NCBI GenBank assembly: GCA_032622095.1
Contig: CP136065.1
Span: forward strand, 149,425,577-149,489,576
Reading direction: 5' to 3'
Length of the DNA stretch: 64,000 bases
From: Siphonodentalium dalli
Taxonomy: Eukaryota > Mollusca > Scaphopoda > Gadilida > Siphonodentaliidae
This document shows positions 1 to 13,019 of the stretch, in pieces. A model generated the notes under the pieces. It worked only from the letters and a program-made list of their open reading frames with translations, was not told where the DNA came from and searched no databases. A program made the position numbers and the translations under genes. Position 1 is the first letter of the stretch. The number at the start of each line of letters is the position of its first letter.

Positions 1-639
1 ATAGGATAATTACATTAGTGGCGGATCACTTTGATGTATACCATAGAACATGCTATATAATATACAGATGGCAAATGTTCAGAAATTGGTACCAGTATCT
101 CATAGTGGTTGCAAACTGCGTTCTGTATTTATGCCGCACCACAAGGAAAATTTCCAAATTACAGTAATTTTTACAAGAATTGAACAAAAGAAATTCCCGG
201 TCAGCGTGAACCCCAGATTACATGATTTGGCGACTGCTGTGAGTCAATTTCGCTTTTCATACCTATGGTATATCATACAATTTTCTCTGAGGAATTATAT
301 TCATGTTTAGCATGATAATGGCTCACAGAAGTTGCCCAAATCATGTGATCCAGCTTCCATGCTGCTGGGAATTTTGGACAATTGTTTGGCCATTTCCATC
401 ATATGGCTAATTGAGGTAATTGCTATATTTTATAAGATCTCAAAGCTCTATAAATTATTAAAAGGGCGGCTGATATCGATGGGGGTAGGGTCAAGATAAT
501 GTGAATGGATCATGGAGAAGATGGTGCTTCCAATGAGGGCCACCATTGTAGTATAAACATGGAATTTGCAACACAACAGCTCATCCGTACGATACTTTAT
601 TCACTAGATAAATTTGGGAGCACACTCGCTGAACCGATA

Positions 640-1250
640 GCCAACAAGGCAAGTTCCACAAAATGTGTATGTGTGCTTCACATCAGTTATATGTACTGCC
701 CGATCATGCACTGTGAGGAAATTTTTCACGAGTCCTCTTGCAAGATGTTCAGATCATTGTTTACTTGATGTGCGAGTACAATGTAGGTGCAGCCATTTTG
801 TGATACTCTTCCTTATCTGGTCTGGTCGAGCAACAAACGATCTTCCATAAACGTGGACATTTTCGATGCACTGCTTCACCACATTGTCACTTCGCCACTG
901 GTTATTACTAGTAGATATACTGAAATCACTGCATTGTCACTGAATCACTCTGAATCACTGCATTGTCAGTGAATACTCTAAATGTGCACCAGTCCACAAA
1001 ATTTGTATGTGTGCTAATCAGAATACATCATGATCAAAATATGGGCATTTTCGATGTACTGCTTCGCCACATTGTCACTGAATCACTGCTGTGGTATAAT
1101 TTGGATTGTCGCTGAATAACTCCGAGTCACTCAAAATGTGCACCAGTCCACAAAATGTGTATGTGTGCTAATCCGATTACATCATTATCAGAATATGGGC
1201 ATTTTCGATTCACTGCTTCACCACATTGTTACTGAACTGAATGACTCCAA
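640..1250 (+). repeat. Degenerate tandem repeat, unit about 155 bp
   Basis: Two clear copies, at about 975-1095 and 1130-1250, share 'gtgcaccagtccacaaaat', 'gtatgtgtgctaat' and 'atgggcattttcgat', followed by 'ctgcttc.ccacattgt'. A weaker copy starts near 655. The spacing is about 155 bp. Small open frames here follow the repeat. Confidence 0.7.
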
Positions 1251-2145
1251 ATTTGTCCTCCAATTTAGTCTAAATCTCCTTTGGAAATATTTCTATCTGG
1301 TATCGTTGTATTTTATTGGTTGTAACTATCATGTCCGCTCCGACTGTATATACTAACACTTGCTCCCTGTCCATACTGCGTCCACAATGGCATTGAAAAC
1401 AATTGAATCATCGACAAGAAATGTACAAACAAAACACGTCGTTTCATGAAATAAACATGTGGGGCGAAGTTTTAATTTCCGGGTCGCTTGTGGCCTCGAA
1501 AAAAGTCATTAAAACAATAAAAATAAGTCTTGTGTGCATTTAATTAACCATGTGTCTGATACGAAGTCCACCTTGATTATGTTTTCGAACGCATCTGGGC
1601 AATGGAGTATCAAGAAACGCACATTCGAAACAATTAAATGCTATTAAATTCCATTGTAATCCTAAGCGGGCACCTGCACGTAAATAATCTCACGAAATTG
1701 TTTTCGCGTAAATCAGCCCAATCAAACCAAACTATATCTGGTTTTCACAAAGGCAGTTTTTGGCGCAACCCAAAATCGGCTGCTTGTATGGGAAAAAATG
1801 TTTCTATTCCGACATATTAAACATTATATTGTTATTGAATAGCATTTCAACTTCTAACCTATGATTTAAAAAATTGAATTTTTAGTATATTAATGCTGTT
1901 TTTATGTCTTTTTTTAAACATGATACACGGATTAATTATCGAAGTATTTACGTCGACGCTCCACATCTTATTTCTGCATCCTCACGATCATGGCTTGTGT
2001 TTTGTTTACATTGGTTACTATTTGTGATCACGTGTTAACAACAGTTAATAAGATTTTTACAATACTGGAATGAATTTCATAATGCATTTCCACATTTTAT
2101 TGAATTTCGTTGGTACATTAATAAATGCAAATAAGTAGAAGTTGG

Positions 2146-3038
2146 TTAACCCTTTGCTAGTGATTGGGGAAACGGAAGGTAATTCGGGAAATCGAGGTTA
2201 CGACGTCAAATTTCATACAAAATCTTCGCGGTGTTTTTGTTGATAAAATATTGGGGATAATTTTATTTAACGATGTCAAAGTAAGGTACGCATTCATATG
2301 GCAATGAACAAGAGTGATTAGTGCACATGTAGATGTGAAAATTTAAAGGAATGCACGCGTAAAACGATCTCATTCTTTTATTAGAAAGTGATTGCTAACA
2401 GTAAAGAAATTACGGCAACTGTGTTGCCTTACCGTCTTACGTAATACACATCTCAATCGACGACGTTTTCTGTTTTGCAAATTTATGTTTATATATGCAA
2501 TATATAATGGGGGGATAATTTTGTTTACACAACCAAATCTCCGTTGTTTTAAAATATATTTGTTGATAAATTGAACACCATAATAAGATAAATTTTCGGA
2601 AATTACCAGCTGAAATTACAGCAATAAAATTCAGAATCTGATAAATTTCAATGTGAAATTGATTTTAATTCTATGCAACGAATCAGGGTCAAGAAAAATC
2701 CGCAAAGATACTTACCGACTCCATAGTGTCTCCTTGTTCTCCAACTTCAGACGGAATATATGATCAAACAAACCATCTTACCTGCTCTTCCCGTACTAAG
2801 GATGTAGTATGAATTAAATTTAATATTTTTGCACATTGCCTAATGGGGGACTTGACTTTCATAAACATGAAAATGAATTGTTACCAATTAATTAAAATTA
2901 AAAAACCCATCCATGCAGATAAACAAGAGCCACCATAAGATTTAATAATACATTTTTTCCTATAACTTTGACGTTACCAGAAAGTTCTGATGGCTGGGAT
3001 GACGACGTTAGACATATTACTGTTGGGTAAAGGGTTAA
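2146..3038. mobile_element. Possible TTAA-bounded element (893 bp)
   Basis: The left edge reads TTAACCCTTTGCTAG and the right edge TTGGGTAAAGGGTTAA. The right edge matches the terminus of the element at 7294-7691. Only about 10-11 bp pair between the two ends, so the two edges may belong to different copies. No transposase remnant was seen inside. Confidence 0.35.
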
Positions 3039-3791
3039 TGGAGTTATGGTCCTTTGACATATAGTTCACACATACTTCGATAAAGCAACCATTTTTCATC
3101 TGATAGGAGCCAAATTTGGTATATGAGTTTCTCAACTCAAAATACAGAACGAGTTTGAATATGGGTTAGATCCAATTTGTTATACCAGAGATATGGCCCT
3201 TTTTCAACTAAGAATTATCCAATTATAACCCAAGTAACTTACAATTAATGAATACCTCAGCCTCACAGCTTCTCTGTGAGAGAGATAAAAAGACATGGTT
3301 TATTGAGAGTTATTTATAGCCCTCATATGTTCCCTCTGTATAAGAGACACAAATTAGTGAATTATTGGATAAATTGATTTAGCTATCTTATTAACCACAA
3401 CTTAATGTGAATTTATTTAACTAGACCAATGGAGCTCTCTAAGTCCTTGGATGATGGGACTACATTGGATCAAACAGGGCAGAGATAGGTGATTTAACCC
3501 CTTTTACCCATTCCATGTCTTTTAACCTTTTCCATTAAATAAATAATTATATTATTTTGATATCTCACATGGCAATTTGCAACAACATGAATAGAACTGC
3601 TTATACTATGATAGTGGTGACAGGCTCTAGAGTTTAGACGTTATATTAACCCTTCTATATTGACTCATACATTCCAATAATTTGTGTTATTACTGGTTAT
3701 TATGTACATTTGCCATATACTACTTCATATCATAACAGTATACTCTATAATTCAACATTAAAAGATTATGATTCTGATTATAACAATTTAC

Positions 3792-3842
3792 TATCGCCAA
3801 GGGATGGGTTAAACATCTGCCGATCGTGATCGGCCTCTCGTT
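3792..3842 (+). repeat. Dispersed 51-bp conserved motif, copy 1
   Basis: Nearly identical to 44291-44341 and 51369-51419. The core is 'gggttaaacatctgccgatc' followed by 'gtgatcggcctctcgtt' and contains the dyad CCGATC-GT-GATCGG. Sequence on both sides is largely unrelated between copies. Confidence 0.75.
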
Positions 3843-5999
3843 GGGTAGTGTATTTGACAGCTGCTCTAATACTAGGCATAGCAGAGTTTAACTCATGGGC
3901 TATTTATTTACCAACAAGTGAAATGGAAATAATCTTGTGTGTTTGTGTCAATGAATAATGTTTACAGCACACTTTTGCATAAGATAAGTTGCAAATTACT
4001 TAGTTTTTCTAATTTTAACCATTTTTCAAATTGATTGATATTTATTCTGACTACTTGTTCCTTTCAGATGTGGTAACAACTTCTGTGCTACACATCGATA
4101 TGCAGAGTCACATGACTGTACATTTGACTATAAACGTGAAGGTCGCAAACTGCTGGAACAGAGCAATCCAGTTGTTAGTGCACCAAAGTTGCCGAAAATT
4201 TGAGGGGCACCAATATATTATTGTTTGTTTGCATGTGTGTGTTGTTAAAGCTATACTGAATTTGTTAAACTGTTTGATCTGCCTTTAAGGACATTTACCT
4301 CTACAAGTGGTTGGCATTGTTTATATTGTTAAAATTTTTGTTCGGTTATTTGTTTCCTATATCAACGAGGAACACACTTAGTTTCATCTGGTCACACTAC
4401 TTATATAAGTTAATCCTCAAATATGTCATTTATAAATTCACTTGCTGTCACTTTCTTGTCTCAGTATTTGTGCATGTGCAGGGATTTTGTTTAGGCAACA
4501 ACAGGGGCTGAAAATAGGATCCATTCCCAATGGGAAATAGTCAGGTTTATTCCCAATTGCTTACCCTGAAACTCTCTATTCACAGAACGTGTTCTGTTTT
4601 CTGGATTAAGATAGGACTTCTCAATAACTTCATGATGATTTTCAAGTCCTCTCGCTCCATTTGCATACAATAAGAATAAACAATCTTAAGGATATGCAAG
4701 AATTTCTCTCACCTGTGCTAAGCTTGAGATGACTAAGTTAGGCCACTCAAATTCAATTTCTTGTTCCTCTGGCCTGCGGGCATGGTCCTGAAGCTTTGCG
4801 GTACAACCTTTTAATTTGCATTTCATATCTCATGGAAATATTTTATTGGACCGAAATTATTGAGAACTATGTTCAAACATGCGTTAAAAATATGAAAAAT
4901 TGTGAATTCTTTCTCAGTCAAAAATGCATCATCTCTACTTGATTTTTGCCACGGGCAGCTGAAATAAGACCCGGAGCTACCCGCTGTGTAGACGGAATGC
5001 TTCATTGGCTTGTGCCCCAGAAATAAAATATAAAATCGCACTTGCATGCTTTTCAAATTTGTTTAGCCTGAGAAATGGGAAATTGACTTTGCATGGCCTT
5101 AGCCATTATATTATATAGAGACAAGGTAAATGAAGAATGTGACCAGCTGATGTTTGCCAAATATACATCTGCTGCATTAATTCATCTGCATCAAAACTTA
5201 CACATTATGCCGAATTTGATGTCATTCAACAGACAGACATAATATTATTTGTTCTAAAATAAATTCCATGAAAACTGAAGTAGTTCTGAGAAATATTTAC
5301 CAGAGTATTAAGGGTTACATTGCCTATATTCAGCGATAAATGATTATAGGAAATACATTAATGACTCGAGTGATTCAAAAGTAATGCCATGTAAATTAGA
5401 TTAGCCCATCGCTGTAGGCTAATTAAATAAATTTACATTTTTCGACATAAACTCCGTTGTAAAGCTGCTTTCATGTTTTTGTGGATCACAGTATGTTTGT
5501 TATTCATACAGTATTGACTTTCCTTTGCATATTTGAAAGATGAACTAATTATTCTAGAGCAGCCAATGTTGTATTTGATGATGTGAAGAAAAGTATTTTA
5601 AAATGTCAAACCAGTCTGCTTAAAAATACAAACTCTATTCTTTCTGATTTTACTACATCTGCTAAATTCAAATTTTACTGTTATGAGCTTCCCATCCAAT
5701 GATTGGTATGTATTTGAAAGATCATGCATCAGTTTATTGGTCAGTGAACATTCAGCAACTTTAAGTCAACATATGGTAAATTTGACTAACAGCCAGATTT
5801 TTTACCACATATCTCTCATTGCTCATTGGGTTTTTAGTCAAGTTTTTATCAAAACTTTACTTAATGGTTAGGCAATGTACGGTTGGCGGGCGGCAACAAA
5901 CCTATATAATATAGCTATTATGATGGATTCTGACAATTTTTGGTATGTGAGTTGATTATCATGTGCGACAGCGGGTCCGCCCCGACTTTCTAACCAGAG

Positions 6000-6860
6000 T
6001 TATACCACTTGTTTCTAGTTATAGAAATTTTATATCCTTTAGCATGTTAACTTGAACAAATGTCAACCAATTTCATTCAAATTTGGTATATGTATCTTTC
6101 ACAACAATATCTCAAAAGGGTTCGAAAACCAGATTTGTCTGATCCTTTTTACCCGAGGCTGAGTTGCAGCCCTTAGTTTGTCAATTTTTAGCAATTTTAG
6201 TAAATGTTGTCTGTTAGCGCGCTAACTCCAACAAACGTTAACCAATTTTATCCATATTTAGTATATGGATCTTTCACAACAATGTCTTGGAACAAGTTCG
6301 AAAACCAGATTTGTCCAATTCTTTTTACCTGAGTTACGGCCCTTAGTTGGTCTATTTTTAGCATTTTATTACGGTTTGCATGAAAACTTGAACAAGCATC
6401 AACCAATTACATTCATATTTGATATGTGGACCTTTCACAACAATATCTCGATCGAGTTCGAAAATCGGATTTGTCCAATTTATTTTACCTGAGTTACGGC
6501 CCTTAGTTTGTCTTTTTTTTGCAATTTTATGACCATTAGCGTGATAAGTTGATCAAACTTCAACCGATTCCATTCATATTGGGAATATGGATCTTTCACA
6601 ACAATATCTTGATTCTTTTTGAAAACCAGGTTTGTCCAATATATTTTATCTGAGTTTGGCTATTTTTAACACTGTTATGACCGTTAGTGTGAAAACTTGA
6701 ACAAACGTCAACCGATTCCATTCATATTGGATATATGGATCTTTAACAACAATATCTTGATTGGCTACAAAATCAGGTTTGTCTGATTTTTTAATTTACC
6801 TGAGTTATGGACCTCAGTTCTGAGTTATGGTTTTTTAGTTAATCCATTTTTAGTGATTCT
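6000..6860 (+). repeat. Tandem repeat, unit about 165 bp, 5 copies
   Basis: Repeated blocks include 'caaccaattncattcatatt', then 'atatggatctttcacaacaa' and 'ctgagttacggcccttag', at a spacing of about 165 bp from about 6010. Related units recur at 60030-60345. Resembles the central units of HINE/pearl-type elements. Confidence 0.75.
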
Positions 6861-7293
6861 CAGTCGAACAGATTCACTCTTATGGGCAAAAAAGACTCGA
6901 CCAGAGCCATCTTTGATGCGCAACCCTTGTTCCTCTTTGTTACAATTTTCTCACGTGTCGGACACAAAACACCAAGTACATGTCGTCATGTGAGTGACAC
7001 CATGAGTCAGATTACTTTCATCGGAACATATGTGACCCACTTAAATATGGAAGTAGCACAAATCTGTAGTAAAGCCAGATGAAACTGATGAGGCCCGGGA
7101 ACCTACATTGCTCGAAAATGATGGCAAGATAAAAAATACAAAAAGAAGAGAGAAAGTGAGCTGTACGTCAATTTTCGCTAGCTCACTATGTATCCTGTCC
7201 CCCATATAAATATGACTGTTGAGAATATATAAGTGTTAAAGTAAGTTTGGTCACCAATTTTCGAGGTTGTGAAATTTGAATGCTAAAACCTCC

Positions 7294-7691
7294 TTAACCC
7301 TTTACCCAACAGAACGGCCCTGTGCCAATGCATTCTCTTATATATGCGAGTCGACCATAGGTCGCCTCGCATATATAAGAGAATGCATTGGCTTAACACA
7401 TTAAAAATTATAAAATTGTTAAAGAATGTAAGAAAAAATGGTAAAAAGTGTTAAAAAAGATTTTTTTTAGGCCAATGCATTCTCTTATATATGCGAGGCG
7501 ACCTATGGTCGACTCACATATATAAGAGAATGCATTGGCACAGGGCTAACTGTAACTATCACAATGTGGTCAAGGAGCCGGTTCCAATGATATCCATATT
7601 TGTATGGTTCTATTGAGACAGACCGAAGATATTTTAGGCTGTTGAAGCTTTGTTTGGCCGGTTTTGGCCGGTTTGTTGGGTAAAGGGTTAA
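7294..7691. mobile_element. TTAA-terminated MITE with nested palindromes (398 bp)
   Basis: Perfect 18-bp terminal inverted repeats, TTAACCCTTTACCCAACA and its complement, bound the element, consistent with TTAA target use (piggyBac-type). Inside, two short hairpins (about 7316-7390 and 7471-7550) each contain 'ccaatgcattctcttatata' and its complement. The two hairpins together are inverted copies of each other (7314-7553), so the palindrome is nested. Confidence 0.8.
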
Positions 7692-9190
7692 ATACAAATA
7701 TGTACTTTATCACGTTTTTTGCAGTGTCACAGATGACTTGTTTGGGTAGTTCATTATCTAATAGCTTGCTGATATCTTTGGAAAATATAAAAAAAAACGA
7801 ATGTTGAAATTGCCAGATTGCCATTTTTTAGCAAATTATGATGTTCCCGTTCCTGTTGATAATCAGTCACATTGAGTTGTTGATACTCTGTTACCATAGT
7901 TACTCGTCCTGATCACTGCTACCACAATTCTTAAGTTTCTACTGCAGAAATTGCCTCTATGATAATGAATTTGACTCAAGCTATATATGAATTGTTATAT
8001 CAATATATAATGAATGTTCTGTTTGATTATGAGATGAATTAAATATAATAGACAGGAGTTTTAATGGTTGCAATGAAGTTTATTCACATAATTATTGTTA
8101 ACAAATTAAACACAGATTTTAAAATATGACAGATACATATGTATATGTATTAAATATCTTTTATTTGTTTTTCTTTTTTTCTTTCTGGCTGTTGTTTTGT
8201 CTATTGGTCAATTTCCATTCATATCAATTGCAAAACATTTAAATGTAGCTTTATCGGGAATTGGTTAATCGTACTATAAAATTTTCACTTATTTGCCAAA
8301 TATATGGCTCTTATTTGTTCACTTTGAGCTAATAATCAATTGGGAACCATAAGTGCCTTCAAATATTCTTTTCAGTAGCGTGTTCTTGCCAGGCTTCGTG
8401 AGTTGACAGTCAAACTTTTCTCAAGTGGGTGTGATAATTATTAAGATACTGTACAATGTGTGATTGCCATTATCAATATTGTTGAATTCTTGACCCTTCA
8501 TAGATCACATGAACAAAGTACTGTGTGTGGTGGTGGTGGAGTACAAGTATGTTTTAGCACATCAAATGTGGTTTGGACATGAGTTCTAGTCTGCAACAGA
8601 GTAGTAGAGTGCATTAATGTTCAATCAACCTATCCTGCCACTGAAGATATCACAAAACCAGCCAATATTCCCAATGTTTTCAAGCTCTTCTAAATAGCAT
8701 GCCTATTATGTGCATACAATTACAATGAGTGCACCATTAGAGCTAATGCTAAAAGATATTAAAATGTATGCCCCATTTTGATTCCATGTTAAATTTGACT
8801 TTCGATAGGCTGTCTCAATGACGATTGTCTTCAAATTCACCACATAAAAAGATGCATCCAACATGATGTATCGAATGTGACAACTGAACAAATATGGCTA
8901 GATATTTACATAGCCTGTGTGTGTGTGTGTTACACTAAATGTGGTTGGTCAACCGCCAATTGGGTCATGCGTTTTATATCCCAATAAAGCACACCGACGT
9001 CACATCTTGTTGACTAAAAGAAATAGAATAACTGGGCGTGATTTTTAAGTAGTAATCGATCGATAATTCAAAGGTATTATATTGGGCTAACTTACAGTGC
9101 TGCAAGGTATCATATCCAAACTGCAGGCAGATTTCCAAAAAAAACTTTTACTGAGTTTATACAAATAAGATGAAGCTATTTTAATATAAC

Positions 9191-9291
9191 ATGAATGTAG
9201 CTTGAGAGTGTTTTATTGAGGGGCATATCTCTGTGGCCGTTGGAGCACATTTGCGATACCGTTCAATAAAACACACTCAAACTACATTCAT
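9191..9291. repeat. Inverted repeat (hairpin, 101 bp)
   Basis: The arms begin 'atgaatgtag' and extend about 29 bp with two mismatches through 'gtgttttattga', around a 42-bp loop. Confidence 0.75.
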
Positions 9292-9869
9292 TTCTTAAAT
9301 AACTCAGCTCAACATCTGTCAAGTTAGCTCAGTGATATTCACAAAATTAAACAGTATGTTATTCAGCAACTGACTTCTATATGCCCAGAGATGCATAAAA
9401 AATTGCATATATAGATCTAGTATCCAATTTTCATTTTTGTTTGTTCAGCAAATTATTTTACACAAGATTCGGTCATTTCATTTTCAACCAACTGAGACAA
9501 GTCATGACATGCCTATTTTGATTAGCAGCTTATTATTCTAATTAATTTGCTAATTTCGAACATGGAATCAAATGAATAATGTGTTGAAAATAAATTGATG
9601 ATACAATCAGATGGGGTCAGTAATGTGTCTTACACCTGAAGATAAAGTTATGGCTAGAAAAATGCAGTCTTGCTTCATGAGTACGAAAATTGTTTTGAAA
9701 ATAAGTTATTTGTCTTAGTACTAATAGTACGATTCTTGGTAGGAAGTTTCCAGTGAGTATGATTTTTAAATATGTATGTAAACAAACATTCAATAAAATT
9801 TCCTTATAATTAACTTTGACATACATAGTAAGGTGTTGATCAGACCTGAGAATATGATGCCGGAAATTT

Positions 9870-9963
9870 GCAGAATGAGGTCCCCCAGAGGGTAAATTTA
9901 ATGACGCTGCCCCGCACAGTAGGCTAACATCACTAAATTTATTCTCTGGGGACCTCATTCTGC
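9870..9963. mobile_element. Hairpin element 'gcagaatgaggtcc' family, copy 1
   Basis: Imperfect palindrome with ends gcagaatgaggtcc / ggacctcattctgc. Two shorter or longer relatives are at 10187-10268 and 61370-61623. Confidence 0.7.
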
Positions 9964-10186
9964 TTAGGCCTCATCTTCTCTGGAAAGTATCTTTATCAAA
10001 TTAAAAAGTTTTTTAGTTTCTTTAAAAACTTCTTCACAAAGATTCTTTTTCTTTTTTTTAGTTTAGTTTCTATATATCCCCAAATTGGCAGATGACACAT
10101 TGAGGTGCCAAATGGATGCAAATCACAATATTCACCATCTGGGAACTTATATCTGAATCTAGGTCTTGCATAGCATATGAGGTCAT

Positions 10187-10268
10187 GCAGAGTGAGGTCC
10201 CCAGAGGATAAATTTGGTGATGCTAGGGGAGTAGCATCATTAAATTCACTCTCGTGACCTCATTATGC
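10187..10268. mobile_element. Hairpin element 'gcagaatgaggtcc' family, degenerate copy 2
   Basis: Starts gcagagtgaggtccccaga and ends gacctcattatgc; the central stem around 'gatgct..agcatc' is shortened. Same family as 9870-9963 and 61370-61623. Confidence 0.6.
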
Positions 10269-10350
10269 AAATGTCCAGCACCATATACTCAGGCCTGGTG
10301 TTTATAAACCTGATATGCATGAATACTGCTCATAAGATGGGTAGTGGCAG

Positions 10351-10380
10351 TATGGTATGGTATGGTATGGTATGGTATGA
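10351..10380 (+). repeat. Microsatellite (TATGG)n
   Basis: Six head-to-tail TATGG units, the last one imperfect. Confidence 0.95.
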
Positions 10381-10466
10381 TAATACTTTTCTAATGTATT
10401 CATGCATGTCAGGATAATTATACACCCTAAACAGTATGGCTCTTTGGTTGAATTGAAAATTGCCTA

Positions 10467-10706
10467 TTAACCACTTCCATGACTGGAGCTTCCTGAAATT
10501 TGCGAAAACCCTGTGCCAATACATTCTCTTGTATATGTGAGTCTCCCATAGGGAGCCTCGCATATATAAGAGAATGCATTGGCCTAACAATATTTACCTT
10601 GACCTTGTAAGCCAGTGCATTCTCTTATATATGCATATATAAGCGAATGCACTGGCACTGCATCTTTAATGCTGCACCAGCGCAGCTCCCGTCATGAAAG
10701 GGTTAT
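10467..10706 (+). mobile_element. TTAA MITE, 'CATGACTGGAGCT' family, copy 1
   Basis: The ends are TTAACCacTTCCATGACTGG and CCCGTCATGAAAGGGTTAt; inside are two hairpins with the 'ccaatgcattctcttatata' motif and a 3' part 'tttaatgctgcaccagcgca'. Non-coding; probably mobilised by a TTAA-specific (piggyBac-type) transposase, by inference from the termini. Confidence 0.75.
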
Positions 10707-11007
10707 TTCATCCTTTTAGTACTTATTGATTGATTTGATGTGTTTTGAACCTTTGAAAACGATTTAAAAGTCTTAGTTCTTATAGTATTAATACCATTAC
10801 AAATTTTTCAATTAGTGTGATTTTGCGAAATTTGTGTGGAAACTGTTTTGGAAAATGACCATAATCTTAGTACTTGCAGGATGAAACTAATATGTTTCTT
10901 CTAAAATATTTATCTCCCTGTGGGGCTATGCTGCAAACCAATTATGGGTGTTTCTTCTTTTGATTTTCTTTATATACTTTTTCATTTGGTTGAACCTTGC
11001 ATACTGT

Positions 11008-11268
11008 AAGTCTTTCATGACGGGAGCTGCGCTGGTGCAGCATTAAAGATCATGTGCCAGTACATTCTCTTATATGTGCGAGTCTCCTATAGGGAGCCTC
11101 GAATATTTAAGAGAATTCACTGGCTTACAATGTCAAGGTAAATATTGTTAGGCCAGAGTATTCTCTTATATATGCAAGGCTCCCAATGGGAGACTCACAC
11201 ATATAAGAGAATTCATTGGCTCATTGTTTTCGCAACATTTCAGGAAGATCCAGTTGTGGAAGGGTTAA
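11008..11268 (-). mobile_element. TTAA MITE, 'CATGACTGGAGCT' family, copy 2 (inverted)
   Basis: Opposite orientation to copy 1: starts 'ctttcatgacgggagctgcg', ends 'gtggaagggttaa'. It has the same two internal hairpins. Copies 1 and 2 lie 300 bp apart head to head and could themselves pair. Confidence 0.75.
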
Positions 11269-11485
11269 CTTTTCTATCATGAACTATCGAAATGCAAAAG
11301 AAGCATATTGTCACTATCACATCATGTGATCGACAATGACGCAGAAGTGGCGATTGTCTGTTTTTTTGTGGTGCATCCTGGCGGCTGAGTATTATTTTCC
11401 CCCATCTGGATGCATCTGGACAAAAAAATCTCCTTGTTTTTATAACATGAAACTATATCCTTCTAACTAAACTGTTAGGATTTTT

Positions 11486-11596
11486 TATCTCTTTCATGGC
11501 GGGATTTGCGCTGGTGCGGCATTAAAGATCCTGTGCCAGTGCATTCTCTTATATATGCGAGGGAGCCTCACATATATATAGTCATGGAAGGGTTAA
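11486..11596 (-). mobile_element. TTAA MITE, same family, internally deleted copy 3
   Basis: Keeps both ends ('ctttcatggcgggatttgcg' and 'gtcatggaagggttaa') and one half hairpin; about 111 bp instead of about 240 bp. Confidence 0.7.
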
Positions 11597-13019
11597 TCAA
11601 ACAAAGTACAATCACACATGGCTTCTTATTTTCTGCCAATAGTGACATAATTAAGATTCCATCTGCTACCGATTTTGGTATGCTGCATTGTGCAGCTTAA
11701 TGGGAGCAAAGGGATGTAACCAATATCTTAAGGATAACTACCATTGCCACGACCATGACAACATAATTATTGTAAAAATGGCTATGTATGGTGAATTGTC
11801 TTTCTACTGAATCTAATAGTGAATTATTTTCTACTGAATGAACTTTAGGTGGTGTTACTGCTTGTTGGCTCAATAGAAATACCAGTTTGAAGAAAAGGCT
11901 GTGATTTTATTCAGAATGTATGTCAAAATCATATTTGTAGAGAGAGAACAATGAAATGGAGTGTTAGTCTTGGAATTTTATCCTCCTTGTTATTTGTATG
12001 ATATATTAGTGTACAAGTTTATTCATAAATAAATGAATGTTGAGGTTATAATGTTCTGTTTTAGCATCATGCCTAACAGTGTGCTCAGGAAATGCATTTG
12101 TTATTCTTTTGGTAGAGTATTCCTGAATTGGGTCCCCGGATACATGTTGCACAATTAATTGGTTCAAGAACATGCTTCAATAAGTTCATTAATAATGAGC
12201 ACAATTCATTTGTGCTCCAGTTTATTAGTTGCAATTAGCCTATCAATAAATATTAAAAAGTAAATCCATAATTGTTCATATTTTAAACCTCATCATTCTG
12301 TATGCTGGATCCCTGCTTTGTTTTTCATGTTTTAAGGTGGCGTGTATGTTCTGGTCATGATATCCATTCAAACTAAAGTGATTTTATTTTTTCTCCCAGA
12401 CCCTCTAGACCAAATTTTGATTCTTAAAAATTTAATTGTAAAAATAATTTTTTATTTTTTTTTAAGTTTGTAATTTGAGCAAGGAGCTCAATCTAAAAAA
12501 AATTAATTTAAAAAAAGATATTTAAATCAAAGATAAAAATGTGCACAAAGCCCCTCTGACACTGATTAAAGGTTCACAAAGGGAGCCTGTTTCAGCTAGT
12601 ACTACATATAAGAACCGCTCTGCGAAGACATGGCTTATAGACCAGAGCCCTATAAAAATATAATAATTACAATAAAGAGCAAACATTTAGTGCAAGTACA
12701 AGACAAAAAGACAAAAATTAGAGAGTTAGGTGGGGAGGGGTACACGGTGTGCATAACATGTTGGAGATATGCTCATATGACATAACATATATGTTAATAA
12801 ATTCCAGAACAATTTATTAAATATAGTTATTGGACCTCGTTTGATTTCAGTTAAAATGTGTTAATTGGGTTAATTTGAATGTGCAATCTGCAGTCTTCAG
12901 GGAGGCTATTCCATAATGCTCGGGCTCTGTTTGAGATTGTGCTTTTAGAATTTTTGGCCCTTTCAATTCAAATTCATGATAAAGATTACCTTTTGATTTT
13001 GATCAAGTATTAGGCCAAA

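Noticed and set aside
3792-3842. tRNA gene or tRNA-derived SINE head
   Set aside because: The 51-bp motif is too short, and I could not fit A and B boxes or a cloverleaf in either orientation.
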